Positions 1-10,212 of a stretch of DNA of 64,000 nucleotides are shown here, one piece after another. The stretch comes from Diaporthe sp. PMI_573 (Eukaryota; Ascomycota; Sordariomycetes; Diaporthales; Diaporthaceae): assembly GCA_021399435.1 (NCBI GenBank), contig JAJTUP010000133.1, forward strand, positions 1 to 64,000. The letters run 5' to 3'. The position numbers and the translations under genes are program-made. Each line of letters opens with the position of its first letter. The first letter of the stretch is position 1. The notes under the pieces are model-generated. The model ran no database searches and was not told the origin of the DNA. It saw nothing but the letters and a program-made list of their open reading frames with translations.

Positions 1-989
1 TTACAGTTATCGCAGAAAGCTATTATATCTATATACCTTATAGGTAGGATAAAGATGGCGTAGTTTTGATTGTAGCAATATATTTGATTAGGCATAGAAA
101 ACTCAAGCGCCTTCTTGCAAAATTATCAAGCCACCATACTATCGAGAAAAATCTAATACTTATCGAGAAATATAAATTATCTACAGCATCGCGGTAGAAA
201 GAGAGATTCATTAGTCATAGAATCTCAGAAAAGGCGCGTAAGGCACTATTAACAGTATTTATGTTAACATAGTGCCTATACCAGCTCGGCAAAATACCTT
301 CAGTCCCCACAAGCCTTACACCGTCGCCTTAAATATATTCCATCTAGCCGTCGTAACGCGGCCCACTTTAAGTTTTCCGGCTATCCGTCTAAAATTATTC
401 CACCATCTTCATCACATTCGTCGTCAATTACAGCGTCGTCAATCCCGGTAACATAGAGATATAATAGCTTCTCAATAAAGTCATCGTCGTCAGTAGAAGC
501 TTCACAGATATTTGGCAAAGACCCGCCATTACGTAGGCCGTTACTAAGTTCTAGCAACATCTCGCAATCGCCCTAGGCAACCTGCTCCTCATACTATGCC
601 TAGAGGAGAGCATCCCGATCGCTGGATATGGCTTGCTGCATGCTCCTAGCCAGCCGAAGGTCACTAGAAAACCTTCCGAGTTACTCAATCTCCTCCAAAG
701 AGATTTTTATAGCAATCTGCAAGTCCGTTTCCAAGCCCTCTGGCTCCTTCCCCTTACCTAAAGCAACAGTCAATGCCCTATCCCCGTCCTCTCGGAAAAC
801 CTAGATAATAAGCGCAATATCCTGCTCCCTAATATCTGCGACAGTTAATATGGCTGCGATGAGATCTATGCGAATTCTTGAATCCAAAAATTTGAGATAG
901 ATAAGGTCTAATGCTTGCTGTAGCGGCAGAGGGTTGTTGTTAATTACATCAATCCGTACAATAGCAGGATTGACAGCCTTTTGTTTCAT
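1..989 (-). pseudogene. RING-IBR-RING (RBR) E3 ubiquitin-ligase relic, RIP-damaged, runs off the left edge
   Basis: One frame on the minus strand can be followed from the ATG at 989-987 to the window edge, broken by TAG/TAA codons and one TGA but by no indel that I see. The N-terminal part is helical and acidic. Around 345-240 the frame shows a RING1-like pattern, C-x2-C followed by C-x-H-x2-C and C-L, with the stops lying where Gln is expected. Then comes a conserved-looking LFLPRCC segment, and near 105-60 an IBR-like stretch ending in IYCYNQNYAIFI, where a second Cys has become Tyr (a G-to-A change). This order matches fungal RBR ligases, which pass ubiquitin from E2 to substrate through a RING2 cysteine. 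Each stop is one C-to-T step from Gln or Arg. It is inactive as it stands. The family call rests on motif order only. Confidence 0.68.
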
Positions 990-2634
990 AACGGCGGCCT
1001 CAAACCTGGCCCAGATCGGTCAGTAATGCACACTAGCTGCTCAACATGTAAGGGGGTTGATACTTCCAAAATTTGCGTCTTTCCATAACAGTGGTGCACG
1101 GCAAGGGAGGGAAACAGTACCACTCGTGTGCCCATGCGCAACTGAGACTTTGAAATTGGCGGAGGTCTCAGGCCTCCGTCCGAAGCCAGATCATCCACAG
1201 AAGGCGATGAACGCGGTGGTAACAAGCACTGGCCACAATCCAGCCACCAGAGACATATGTCTGAGGCCCGCAGCAGCATTCGGCAATTTTCTGCCGCCAC
1301 TGGCAGTCGTGCATAACCAAGTCCTCGTGCAGATCCAACCGCGGCTTACGACATAGATCGACCACATAGCCAGCCCCGGCGGGACTCGGAGTATCGTGAC
1401 TGTCGCCGTCGCCGTCCCCGTCGCCGCTATGAACAGCGCGGTCGAGGGCGGCATCACTACGGGGTGGAAAAGGGAATTAAACTGAATCGCATTGACGATT
1501 TAACCAATGTTTCTACTATCGCCAAGGTCGTCGACGTCGATCTCCGAGACTATAACGCTATAAATATCAACCCAGATGTGCTCTTAAGAATACACTCCAT
1601 CGAGCGTGCCAGTATAAGTAACCATAATCCTGCTATTGTAAAGAACCTGTAGTCACTGGCAGTATGGTTCGCGGCCGCCACGAGCGTCGTGATCGTTAAA
1701 ATCCCGTCGAACCCTTGCAGAGACAGTCTCGTCCACAATCACAATATTGATGCAATGCTTTTTAATCGGGCCTAACTGGTTGACTAGGAGAATATCCCAC
1801 CACCTCTCTCTTAAGCTTGGTGGTATCAGGTCCAATGTCAGTAAGAACGCTAACTATGTCGCTGCCAAGTATTTCTGGTAGAGTACTTTTGATAAGGAAG
1901 CCAGTGTCGCGAGGATTTTGGTCGTGTTGGTTGAGACCTGCTACACTGACACGCAATCGGACTTGCTTGCTCTGGGTGAGGAATGGGCCGGGCCACTCAT
2001 TCATTTATTGACTAAACACGTCCACCAATTTCAGATACAATGAGGGCTGTCTGCTTGGGGCCTCTTTGTACATATTGCAATAATGTAAAAAGCGGCGACA
2101 GAAATCAGAAGAGATAATAGAGCATGACTCTTGACAAATTTCGATCGAGCGAGTCATGGTGCCGTGTAAAACGACGGCGGTGTGTCTAATACTTAGTTCC
2201 GCTCCGCTACATTTCGGCGGCACTGATAACCCGGTGTTTGTAAGCACTGAGTCTGACAAAACCGGCGGAAGCTCATCTCCGCCGTGCTAGTCTAGTTCCA
2301 CGAGACCCGTAGCAAAGCCCAGGGAAATTGGGCTAAAGAAGAACAAAATTAGAGTTTGTTGTGGCTATGCAGATGGATCAATCTGCCATTTATTGATTAG
2401 TTATCAACCACACATGACTCACTAAGTGATTAAACTTGGAGCTACACACTTAAGATGTGAATGGTTCATGTTAAGGCTTGAGGCTGACAAACTATGGTCA
2501 CCTATGATCGTGCCCAAATTCTAGGAATATATATATATGTCAATAGGGATGCAGATCAATATCGAGTTATCAACATACAAAACCTCACCCATACCAGAAA
2601 CATTATTGAGCTTGTCTCAGTCATAGCCAGCACC
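990..2634. other. Gene-poor stretch with an unrecognised minus-strand remnant
   Basis: No convincing gene. On the minus strand, 2259-1762 is a single frame interrupted once by TAA (2007-2005), again reachable from CAA by one C-to-T change. It has a helical, weakly conserved look (residues such as NPRDTGFLIKSTLPEIL) but I do not recognise it. It could be the 5' part of a decayed regulatory or signalling gene. The other open frames here overlap each other and have no codon bias. Confidence 0.3.
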
Positions 2635-3648
2635 ATGTTCTCATTTCAACTTTTGTTGTTCACTCTTGCAGTACTCCTGCGTCCAGAAACCGCTGCAGCA
2701 AGAACCATCACGAACCGACAAGTCCAAAGCCAGCCCCGAACAGTTTTCCAGTTTGCCAATGGAACGTGGGTCGAGAACATAGCAGTTAGACGAAATGGCG
2801 ACCTGCTCGTCACCCTGATCGACAGGCCTGAGCTGTACCTCATCAATCCGCAGCACGGCGGCGCAACACGCATCGGAGACTTTGAGGATGCCAAGGCTCT
2901 CAGTCTGATGGGAATTTCTGAGATGGCCCCGGACGTCTTCGCAGTCATCGCCGGGAATTATTCCATCAGCAGTGGGATGTCAACTCCAAAATCTTACTCT
3001 GTCTGGCAAGTTGACTTCAACCGTGGAGGGAGATGCGACAAGATATCGGAGATAGAAGGCATCCCCGAAGCAAGCTTTCTCAACGGCATGACCACACTGG
3101 AGCAGCGCAAAGACAGTGTGCTGATATCAGATTCCACCCAAGGAGTGGTCTGGCGCGTGGACGCACAAACGGGCGACTACGAGATCGTACTCGAGGATGA
3201 GACAATGAAGCCCATTCCGGGCGTCCCGTCGAGCTTGGGAATTAATGGAATCCGGATTTTGGGGGATTACGTTTACTACGTCAATGCCTTCAGGGGGTTG
3301 TTCTGTCGGGTCAAGATCGACTTGTCCACAGGAGCGGCATTAGGGCCGTTCGAGGTCCTCGCTACAAATGTCACAGGCGATGACCTTACCTTCTCGAAAG
3401 AGGGCATTGCATACGTTGCGGAGAATACTAAGAATTCCTTGGTGAGGATCGGTTCTGGGGGCGAAACGAGCCTGGTTGCGGGAGGGCTTAATTCCACCCT
3501 CATTCCCGGACCCACGTCAGCTGCCTTTGGTCGCAGGAAATCGGATCAAAACACCATTTATGTTACGACTTCAGGAGGTCAGATTGCTCCAGTCAACGGT
3601 ACATACACGGAAGGGGGCAAAGTAATGGCGTTCGACGTAGGAAATTAA
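2635..3648 (+). CDS. Secreted six-bladed beta-propeller protein (SMP-30/gluconolactonase-like)
   Basis: A 337-aa protein. The frame is open from 2494, but I choose the ATG at 2635 because it has a good context (CACCATG) and is followed directly by a signal peptide (MFSFQLLLFTLAVLL..AAA). The mature part has propeller-like repeats: a WVENIAVRRNGDLLVT strand, LINPQHGG, a GITT-like segment NGMTTLEQRKDSVLISDS, GVVWRVDAQTG, and NGIRILGDYVYYVN. This is the usual pattern of fungal secreted SMP-30/TolB-like proteins, often found in accessory and secondary-metabolite regions. Some family members are lactonases; others have no known reaction, and I cannot assign a substrate. No intron is needed. It is the only intact gene in the first 6.7 kb, and its GC content is well above that of its RIP-affected neighbours. 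Confidence 0.8.
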   Translation: MFSFQLLLFTLAVLLRPETAAARTITNRQVQSQPRTVFQFANGTWVENIAVRRNGDLLVTLIDRPELYLINPQHGGATRIGDFEDAKALSLMGISEMAPDVFAVIAGNYSISSGMSTPKSYSVWQVDFNRGGRCDKISEIEGIPEASFLNGMTTLEQRKDSVLISDSTQGVVWRVDAQTGDYEIVLEDETMKPIPGVPSSLGINGIRILGDYVYYVNAFRGLFCRVKIDLSTGAALGPFEVLATNVTGDDLTFSKEGIAYVAENTKNSLVRIGSGGETSLVAGGLNSTLIPGPTSAAFGRRKSDQNTIYVTTSGGQIAPVNGTYTEGGKVMAFDVGN

Positions 3649-4143
3649 GTGTTGAGGCTTACACGGTAGATGTGGGTCATTGGCCTCTGAATCCTCAGCT
3701 AGACGAGATACTGAGTACAGCTGATCAAGGGTGCATATCCAGTTTGTCGGACAAGTCGAGGACGTCAGTAATCTTGGAAAGTTCATATCGAAGCTTATAG
3801 TTTAGAGGCACACCTGTAGCTTTTATTTATTTCAGGTATGCATAATTTAAAGATCAACTACTTGAGACCCTGCGGGTGTTTAGCCTACCTTTGTGAGTTG
3901 GAGAGGATCTGCTCCTAGATGTGATATACGTGATGCTTGGTAAGGGGGAGCCCGCCAGTTATATCACGTCGTTGGTCTGTTGGTTGGCGACGCGTTGACC
4001 AACCAATCAAGGTGATGAACAGGCCACTCACGTTCCATGCAGAGAGGCCGGGCCGTTTTATCAATATCCGCGGATTAACGCGGGCGCTTCATCCCAAACA
4101 CAACGTCGCCTTCACAACAGTCCTCATCGGACCTCGGTAAATC
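3649..4143. other. Intergenic, nothing recognised
   Basis: 3' flank of the propeller gene. Short frames only, no repeats or RNA structure that I can support. Confidence 0.4.
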
Positions 4144-4545
4144 ATGACGACCAACATCTACGAGCCTCTGGATCATAATAAGACTCAAATCCGGCATCTC
4201 TGTCCGTCGCTCGATGAGCCTGAGCCGGTCCACATATCTATTGATGAGAAGCGACCATCCCACGCAAGGATCCCCACACATCACTAGAGTCAGATTTCGA
4301 AGCGCTCAACTTAGACCCTGAAGCGACCGCGATTGAGAAACCCAAATTTTATGCCTTATCATATATCTGGGGGTATCCTGATGACCAAAAAAGAGGTGCT
4401 CGTGGAGTCAGCTCCCGAGGGAGCTAACAGGATTTCCGTTACACGCAACTTAGATGTTGCGTTGCGGAATATACGTTAGCATATCGAGGATTTGGTAATA
4501 TGGATCGATGCAACATGTATCGACCAAGGTAACATCGAGTACTCG
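4144..4545 (+). pseudogene. HET-domain (heterokaryon incompatibility) gene fragment
   Basis: Starting at the ATG at 4144, the reading shows the N-terminal layout of fungal HET proteins, spread over two frames. About 4290-4385 reads as a KPKFYALSYIWGYPDD segment, the hallmark Y-A-L-S-Y-x-W-G motif. From about 4385 another frame continues with ISVTRNLDVALRNIR and then IWIDATCIDQGN, the second hallmark (WIDAICIDQ). A TAG stands between them where Gln or Arg is usual, an earlier TAG interrupts near 4284, and one frameshift lies close to 4385. HET proteins trigger cell death after fusion of unlike hyphae. Only the first half of the domain is recognisable; downstream similarity is lost by about 4550. 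This is a broken relic. Confidence 0.75.
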
Positions 4546-5366
4546 TTGTTAATCACACGTGAGTCTCTATCAATGCGGTTCCGCGTAGGACTTGGCGGCA
4601 TTCCTCGCGCTCATCGAGTGCAATGGTCTCCATGATTCACTCATTAGCCGACTACTTATTGAGCATCACCCTCTTTTCGAGTTGATTCTTCACGTGAAAC
4701 TCCTCATTTCCAGGCAAAGAAGCATCACCCAACACCTATATCACCTTCACCCGTCGAGGCATCTTTAATTGAGATATCTTTGCGTGTGGCGCCTCGCTCG
4801 ATGAGCCGAACATCCCTCCAGCCTGGACTCCTCGCTCAGTGATCCTGTGAGCCCCTCTCCCGCCCTGGGGCTGAAAGCGATGACACGTGAGAGAAGGTCA
4901 TTTTCCACAGCGAGCTGTCCCGTGGCTCTTATGTGGCCACCATGTCAGAGAGATTCTCAATGGAGCCCGGTTGACCTTTGACTGCCCAGAGACAACGGCG
5001 ACCATCTGACAGAGATTTGAAGACTCATCAACAGTTGATCATCCGCTTCTCGCAACACATGCCCTGGCTGAGACATCGGTGTCTGGGCCACTGCCGACTG
5101 AGTAATCTGATCAATATCGGTCAAGAATTTATCTGGATCGGCCGTGAAGTCCGGTCTTTCTCAATGATACACGGCGCCGAAGCCTGCGATTGAACCAGCT
5201 CTGGCGTCCGCAATGTGTGAATGCACGGCGACGCAGAGGTCAAGATGTCCTTGCACGAGACAGCGCACGACCTGATCAGGAGCGACAACAGAATGCTGTA
5301 TGCCACAGGCACGGAGGGCGGTTGTCGAGGAGCCGTGCTGTCGAGGTTGCTTGGGATGTCTTATTG
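4546..5366. other. Probable decayed continuation of the HET gene; no gene
   Basis: No continuing HET motifs can be read with confidence. Several short frames exist (for example 4978-5193), none with a recognisable domain. Confidence 0.3.
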
Positions 5367-5367
5367 G

Positions 5368-5524
5368 GTGGGAGTCCTGACAGCACTCCCCAGCTATTTT
5401 GGTGGGGAGTCCTAGCTGCACTCCCAGTATAACTTGGGGGGAACGGTGTGGGGAATTTGTTTATATGGGGAGTCCTGACAGCACTCCCCATACATTTTGG
5501 TGGGGAGTCCTAGCTGCACTCCCA
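5368..5524. repeat. Family A paired-hairpin repeats, two units
   Basis: Two tandem units, 5368-5427 and 5467-5524. Each unit is hairpin A1 (stem GGGGAGT/ACTCCCC, loop CCTGACAGC), a 12-nt spacer ending ATTTTGGT, then hairpin A2 (the same stem, loop CCTAGCTGC). The 3' arm of A2 often lacks the final C. No coding frame runs through them. They recur at 6165, 9579 and 10098. Confidence 0.85.
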
Positions 5525-6163
5525 GCATAACCCACCCAGCACCTGCACCACAGCTGCACCACAGCTGCTCAACCCCAACCGGCCTCATCACTGATCACAG
5601 CCCAGCGTCGTTGCTACGCAAACTTGGGCCATCTTGCCTGACCGGGCCAGTGACAGCACTATGGCGCCCTGGGCCTATGTCGACCTGCTTGTCTCAGCCT
5701 CCCAGCCTGGCGGTTCGCTGACGACTGTGTGCATTCCTGGGCTTGCGAAGCTCGAGCAGCGACATCAGATCTAGACATACATCTTAGCCTCTCATGAAAC
5801 AGCGGCGGTGTTCAGTTTCTGGGTGTCATCACCAACTAGGCTTCCATGTCAACCAAAGCGCGACGGTCACACTCTCAAGCCTCTTGCTACCACAGCTCTG
5901 CTACAGGTGTCGCATACACATGCGTCACATACCGTTCGATAGAGCTCAATCAGGCAGGCAAAACCCTATCTTCAGATTTCTGCTATGTCGTGTCATCGTC
6001 GAGCAAACCGAGAAATACATATTATCGACATCACGCAGACATGCATCCTACATCAATCAATAGAGCTTAATTGAGCGGTCAAAACCCTGTCTTTAGAATT
6101 TTGATGCGTCACGTTGTCATTGAGAAAATCGAGTTCTAAGTTATGCTGTATGTCTCCTGGAAG
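5525..6163. other. Intergenic spacer between hairpin arrays
   Basis: No gene. Two related segments about 120 nt apart, near 5938-5975 and 6057-6095, both contain a motif close to AGAGCTCAAT followed by CAAAACCCT, suggesting a small internal duplication. Confidence 0.35.
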
Positions 6164-6164
6164 C

Positions 6165-6221
6165 TGGGGAGTATGGCTAGGACTCCCCACCAAAATGTAT
6201 GGGGAGTCCTGACAGCACTCC
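6165..6221. repeat. Family A paired-hairpin repeat, single unit in reverse order
   Basis: The unit here reads A2-type hairpin (6165-6187), spacer ACCAAAATGTAT (6188-6199), then A1 hairpin (6200-6221). The spacer is the reverse complement of that at 5490-5501, so the unit is inverted. The A1 loop, however, is in the same orientation as at 5467, so loops can flip independently of the unit. Confidence 0.8.
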
Positions 6222-6760
6222 CACCCATGCTCTTACAACCAAATTCAAATCTTAGATGCCGTCGTGATCACGGCAAGCCCAGCACACTCCCCCATTCAAA
6301 GATCCGATGCAATCAACAGCACAATTGATGCCGTATTGGCTCTGCATCTCTAAGCTTTCTAGTGATCTATACATCGACGTGAGAATCGTGTCTTCAATTG
6401 ACCGTGACGCTGATGTGGTATCAATTGGGTTGTCAAAATGAATTCAGGTCATCAAAATCGCCTTGTCTCTTGGGAGATGTGCCGTTCGTGATATGAAAGC
6501 TGACATACCCTGCAGGTTGAGGTGGTCTCCTGATTGCAGGTCAGTGGTCCCTCCCCCGCGTTTCTCATGCAGGTTGATTCGAGATGGTATTACTGGCACG
6601 CACACACAAAGTCTCTAGGTCACTATATTTTCTACTATCGACACTGTTCACATCGTCTCGCAGGATATCTGCAATTTCAATGGGCATGTCCTCATGCTAA
6701 TCAATTGATCTACGTCTTGCTACAGCTTGGACAATCTCTTTGCCCCTTGCCACACACTCT
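6222..6760. other. Intergenic, nothing recognised
   Basis: 3' flank of the minus-strand gene that ends at 6761. No supported feature. Confidence 0.4.
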
Positions 6761-7574
6761 TCACTCTCCCAGAGCAACGCGAAACTCCTCCTTTTGAGCC
6801 TCGGTGTAAATCGCACCAATGGTCCGGGTATACGTCTTCTCAGCAAGTGACACCGGATGGTCATTGATGAGGTCAATCACCAGGTCCTCCTCGCGAGTAA
6901 GACCCCACTCCCTCACCAATCCGGCGAGCTGTCTTGGACCAACAGGGTAGGCCTTTGCCAGCTGAACAAGGTATGCCTGCTGCAGCTGCCATTGCTCCTC
7001 GTTCCAATAAACATCGTCCACGACGAAAAGGAAGTCTAGGAAATCATCCTTCTTCCAATCTGCGACCAGAACTCTGACATCCCAGATGACAACACCATTC
7101 GGAAGCTTGTTCCCCGGCTTCAATATGTCCAGCCAGTTCATGGGCGGCATCTGGGCAGCACTCCTTTCCCGGGTATCGTTCGATCCCCTTGGCTCCTCAG
7201 CCGGTGGCGGTGCCCGGTTGCCCACGGCTCGGATGTCAGAACCAGGAGAAGCAGCCACCTTGCTTCCCCTCGAAGATTTCTTCGTCGCGGATGAGGACTC
7301 GCCATATGGCGGGATGTAAAATTCACTCCCAATGGGATACTTATCGGTCGTGTCCTTCACATCAAGGTGTTCGAGCATATCATTGAATGTATGCACCCTC
7401 ATCCATCTCACTGCGCTCTCCAGACTTTCCAATTCTATGGCCAGCTGGGACTTGGGTCCATACCAACCTGCGGGGTCTGAGCCGTCGGTCGGTGGAGTGA
7501 TTTTGGTCTTTCTTTCCACCAGGCGCCACCCACTCTGCGCCAGTCGCAACCGACCTGGAAGACTTGGGCGCCAT
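6761..7574 (-). CDS. Hypothetical protein of about 260 aa, start region frame-disturbed
   Basis: A minus-strand frame ending at 6761 codes for about 260 aa: a conserved-looking N-terminal part (GWYGPKSQLAIELESLESAVRWMR), a low-complexity Ser/Pro/Arg linker, and a hydrophilic helical C-terminal half rich in W, D and E. I do not recognise the family. The start is a problem. The best ATG (7574-7572, context AAAATGGCG, reading MAPKSSRS) is in another frame, and the main frame has no ATG before codon 7402-7400. A one-base slip between about 7574 and 7540 would join them; a 20-nt intron there is too short to be real. So this is a gene with a recent frameshift, a sequence error, or a shorter protein starting at 7402. 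GC-rich codon use resembles the genes at 8183 and 17509. Confidence 0.5.
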
Positions 7575-8182
7575 TTTGATTATGTTTCTTTCTGTTTGAC
7601 TTTGTAAGCGGGTAAAATCGGGCTCGAAATGGGGTCTTCTGCTGCGGTGACTTGTCAGCATGTGCCTTGATGGGTGTTTGAGGGCTTGACCTACGGCGTT
7701 GTTGTGAAGAGAGAAGGGCAGAAAAACACAGAGTGGTGCTGCTGGAACTTGAGACCTCAAGTAGGAGTTGGTGAGCTCCACCTAGCGCGATTGAGCTCCC
7801 TCCTCCCTCTCAAAATTGACAAGGGGGCTCTTCTTGGGGTGGGATTCAACTATACGTACTTCTGCTCTCTGTAAACCTCCTCTAGAGTACTTGAATCGAT
7901 AGAGAAAAAGTTTAGCTACATTTTGATACCGCTTGCATGTCGATTGAATGTGGTTTCGTGGACCGGATACAGGGACACTTTCTGAACCTCATCTCACCCT
8001 TCTTTCAGGTCAGCCTTTCCCAGAACAATTGACCAGAATTGTAAAACAGCTCCAATCTTGGCCTTCTTGAAGACGCGACACTAACCACGACGAACCCGAA
8101 CTCGACATCCTGCTACCCACAAACGTCATTCACAAGAACATCGAGACCCAAAAGCCTATTTTTCCCCCCTCTCTACAGCAAG
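7575..8182. promoter_or_regulatory. Divergent intergenic region between 7574(-) and 8183(+)
   Basis: About 600 bp shared by two head-to-head genes. A pyrimidine-rich tract (CCCCCCTCTCTACAG, 8165-8179) lies just before the 8183 ATG. It resembles either a CT-rich fungal leader or the 3' end of a leader intron. No TATA box that I can place confidently. Confidence 0.4.
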
Positions 8183-9073
8183 ATGTCTGGCCAGTACTAC
8201 GGCTGGCATGCCTCTCAGGGCGGTCGCGGCGGGTTTGGCTTGGGTGGTGCCTGGGGCTCCATCTGGGCCGCTGGCTACAACAGCCAGAGCGGCCATGGAG
8301 GCTTCGCCGGCTCTGGTGGCGGCGGCGGTGGAGGAAGGCGCCCCTGGCGCGGTGGCGACGGCCCACTGGGTCATAGATGGGAGGACACGCGCCGCGACGG
8401 CCGTGTTGAAAAGAACACGGGCGGTGGCCGAGGGGGCAGAGGAAGAGGCCGCGGAGGAAGAGGTCGAGGAGGCAGAGGAGGCAGAGGCCGAGGCGGTTTC
8501 CAGGCCGGCCAAGATCATGACGCGGCCAACAAGAAGCGGGAACCGGTCGAGGGTGTCGAGTTTGACGCCCTCATGAACTTGTCTGGGAACGACAAGGCCC
8601 CCGTCGTGAAAGATGGGTACTCTGCCGTTGACGTATGGGACAAGAAGCGGCTGGAAAAGTCGGAGGCGGTGCAGTATTTCGCCCAGGACAAGCAGTCGGG
8701 CAACTATGTGGGATATAACCTCGACGCCCGCAGTCTGCATACCGCCGTGTCCCAGGCGGTCCGCAGCCAGCCGCGTGGGAGCCGCTTCAATATGCGGCTG
8801 CAGACGAACTCGTCCGACGTGGCTTGCGCCTCGGCCGAGGTCATAAAGGGCCGCTTTCTCGGTGCTTTGGTCACGACCGGTGACCCGTTCAAGTGTTTCC
8901 CCTCTCAAGACGAGGAGGTGCAGGACGAGGAGATGGAGGACGGGGACACAGCCGCGTCCGACCCAAATGATGGCATGCGTCGTCAGCATCGAGAAGAGAA
9001 TGCTGAGGACACGAACTTGGAGGATGCCGAGGCTCGCGCAAAGAGGAAGCCCGAGCATTACAAGGGCCTGTGA
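8183..9073 (+). CDS. RGG/Gly-rich putative RNA-binding protein (296 aa)
   Basis: An intact 296-aa frame from ATG 8183 (context CAAGATGTC). Residues 1-70 are Gly-rich with W, Y and S. Residues about 75-115 are a dense RGG/RGRGG block of the type that binds RNA or G-rich nucleic acid and is often arginine-methylated. Residues about 120-240 form a more complex region (GVEFDALMNL, YSAVDVWDKKRLE, YFAQDKQSGNYVGYNLDAR). The C-terminus is acidic and charged. No family is recognised for the folded part. An equally long frame on the opposite strand is a composition shadow of the GC-rich repeats. The pairing of an RGG tail with a compact domain suggests a nucleic-acid chaperone or nucleocapsid-like role, which is inference. 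Confidence 0.7.
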   Translation: MSGQYYGWHASQGGRGGFGLGGAWGSIWAAGYNSQSGHGGFAGSGGGGGGGRRPWRGGDGPLGHRWEDTRRDGRVEKNTGGGRGGRGRGRGGRGRGGRGGRGRGGFQAGQDHDAANKKREPVEGVEFDALMNLSGNDKAPVVKDGYSAVDVWDKKRLEKSEAVQYFAQDKQSGNYVGYNLDARSLHTAVSQAVRSQPRGSRFNMRLQTNSSDVACASAEVIKGRFLGALVTTGDPFKCFPSQDEEVQDEEMEDGDTAASDPNDGMRRQHREENAEDTNLEDAEARAKRKPEHYKGL

Positions 9074-9578
9074 GCCCGGTGTGCCCGCATGATATTGGGC
9101 GACACCCGTGAGCGTCTCAGAAGAGGCACCTGGGATATGGAACCTACGTGCTAATCAGAAGAATGCTTCACCCACTTCTCATTTGAGTTTTGTCTGCTCG
9201 TGATGTCGTAGAATTCAATGGATCGCCTAATGTACTCCCATTTCTTGCTCGTGACTGTTGCTCATGATGTGGACTTGCCCTGCGGCTTGCTGATTACGTC
9301 CCAGTGGTCAAAATAAGCTTTCCAGTAGACTGACCGATGTTAAGCTCGGCTACTCCCGTGCGGCTCTGCGTGCTGCAAGGCTGCTCATCTCATGAGGTCC
9401 CGTGAAGGCGTGCAGCTCCCACTACGGATATTCAAAGATTGAGATTAGCATAGATGATCCATATACGTCAATTGCAAAACCAAGCCTGTCCTGTCGCTCT
9501 TGAATAAAGTGCATGCTAGTGAATTTATAAGGCCACAGTCTGGCGAGTGAGGGGTGTAGATGTCTGCGCACCTCGGCA
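9074..9578. other. Intergenic, nothing recognised
   Basis: 3' flank of the RGG gene. No supported gene or structured element before the next hairpin array. Confidence 0.4.
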
Positions 9579-9872
9579 GGGAGTGTGGCTAGGACTCCCC
9601 ACTCAATTGGGTGGGGAGTGCAGCTAGGACTCCCCACGTATTTTGGTGGGGAATGCTGTCAGCACTCCCCCTATAAAAAGTTATGGTAGGTGGGAGTGGG
9701 AGTGCGGCTAGGACTCCCCACGTATTTTGGTGGGGAGTGCTGTCAGGACTCCCCTGCTTGTTGCTGTTAGTACTCCCCTGTAAAACGTTATAGCAGGTGG
9801 GAGTGGGATTGCAGCTAGGACTCCCCACACAAATAGGTGAGGAATGCTATCAGGACTCCCACTCCATGTTGA
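9579..9872. repeat. Family A hairpin array with a tandemly duplicated unit
   Basis: About seven family A hairpins in 290 bp. The order is A2-type, spacer, A2-type (loop GCAGCTAGG), spacer ACGTATTTTGGT, A1-type (loop GCTGTCAGC). A stretch of about 90 bp then follows twice (starting near 9680 and 9778), each copy containing a GTTATRGYAGGTGGGAGT lead-in, an A2-type hairpin and an A1-type hairpin. The second copy has several single-base changes that partly spoil the stems (for example GAGGAATGC). Confidence 0.8.
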
Positions 9873-10097
9873 CACACACTACACTAGAGTAACCTAACCT
9901 TACAAGTATCACTGAGCTATAACCGCGATGCACGGCTACTACGGTTGATACACATGGTGAAAAGCATACCAAAATGTGCGCCTCAATTAGCTCTATCGAT
10001 TGGTATAAGTTATATCAAGATGCGATCGTTAGAACCCTCTGTATCATCAATTTTATTCTCAGACACCTCTCGCAGCCGTGTACCTCCTTTCATATGG

Positions 10098-10212
10098 GAG
10101 TCCTGACCCCACTCCCCACCCAAAGAGGCGGGGAGTCCTAATAGTACTCCCTACCTAATTGACTACCACTACTTATTCGGTAGGGGAGTCCTGACAGCAC
10201 TCCCCACCCAAC
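10098..10212. repeat. Family A hairpins, two or three diverged copies
   Basis: Hairpins at about 10098-10119 (loop CCTGACCCC), 10131-10153 (loop CCTAATAGT, one arm mutated) and 10183-10206 (loop CCTGACAGC, intact). Spacers are diverged from the other arrays. Confidence 0.7.

Noticed and set aside
8156..9058. 300-aa minus-strand frame opposite the RGG gene
   Set aside because: A mirror of GC-rich RGG codons. It has low-complexity Ala/Ser/Leu composition, and the plus strand has the better start and domain pattern.
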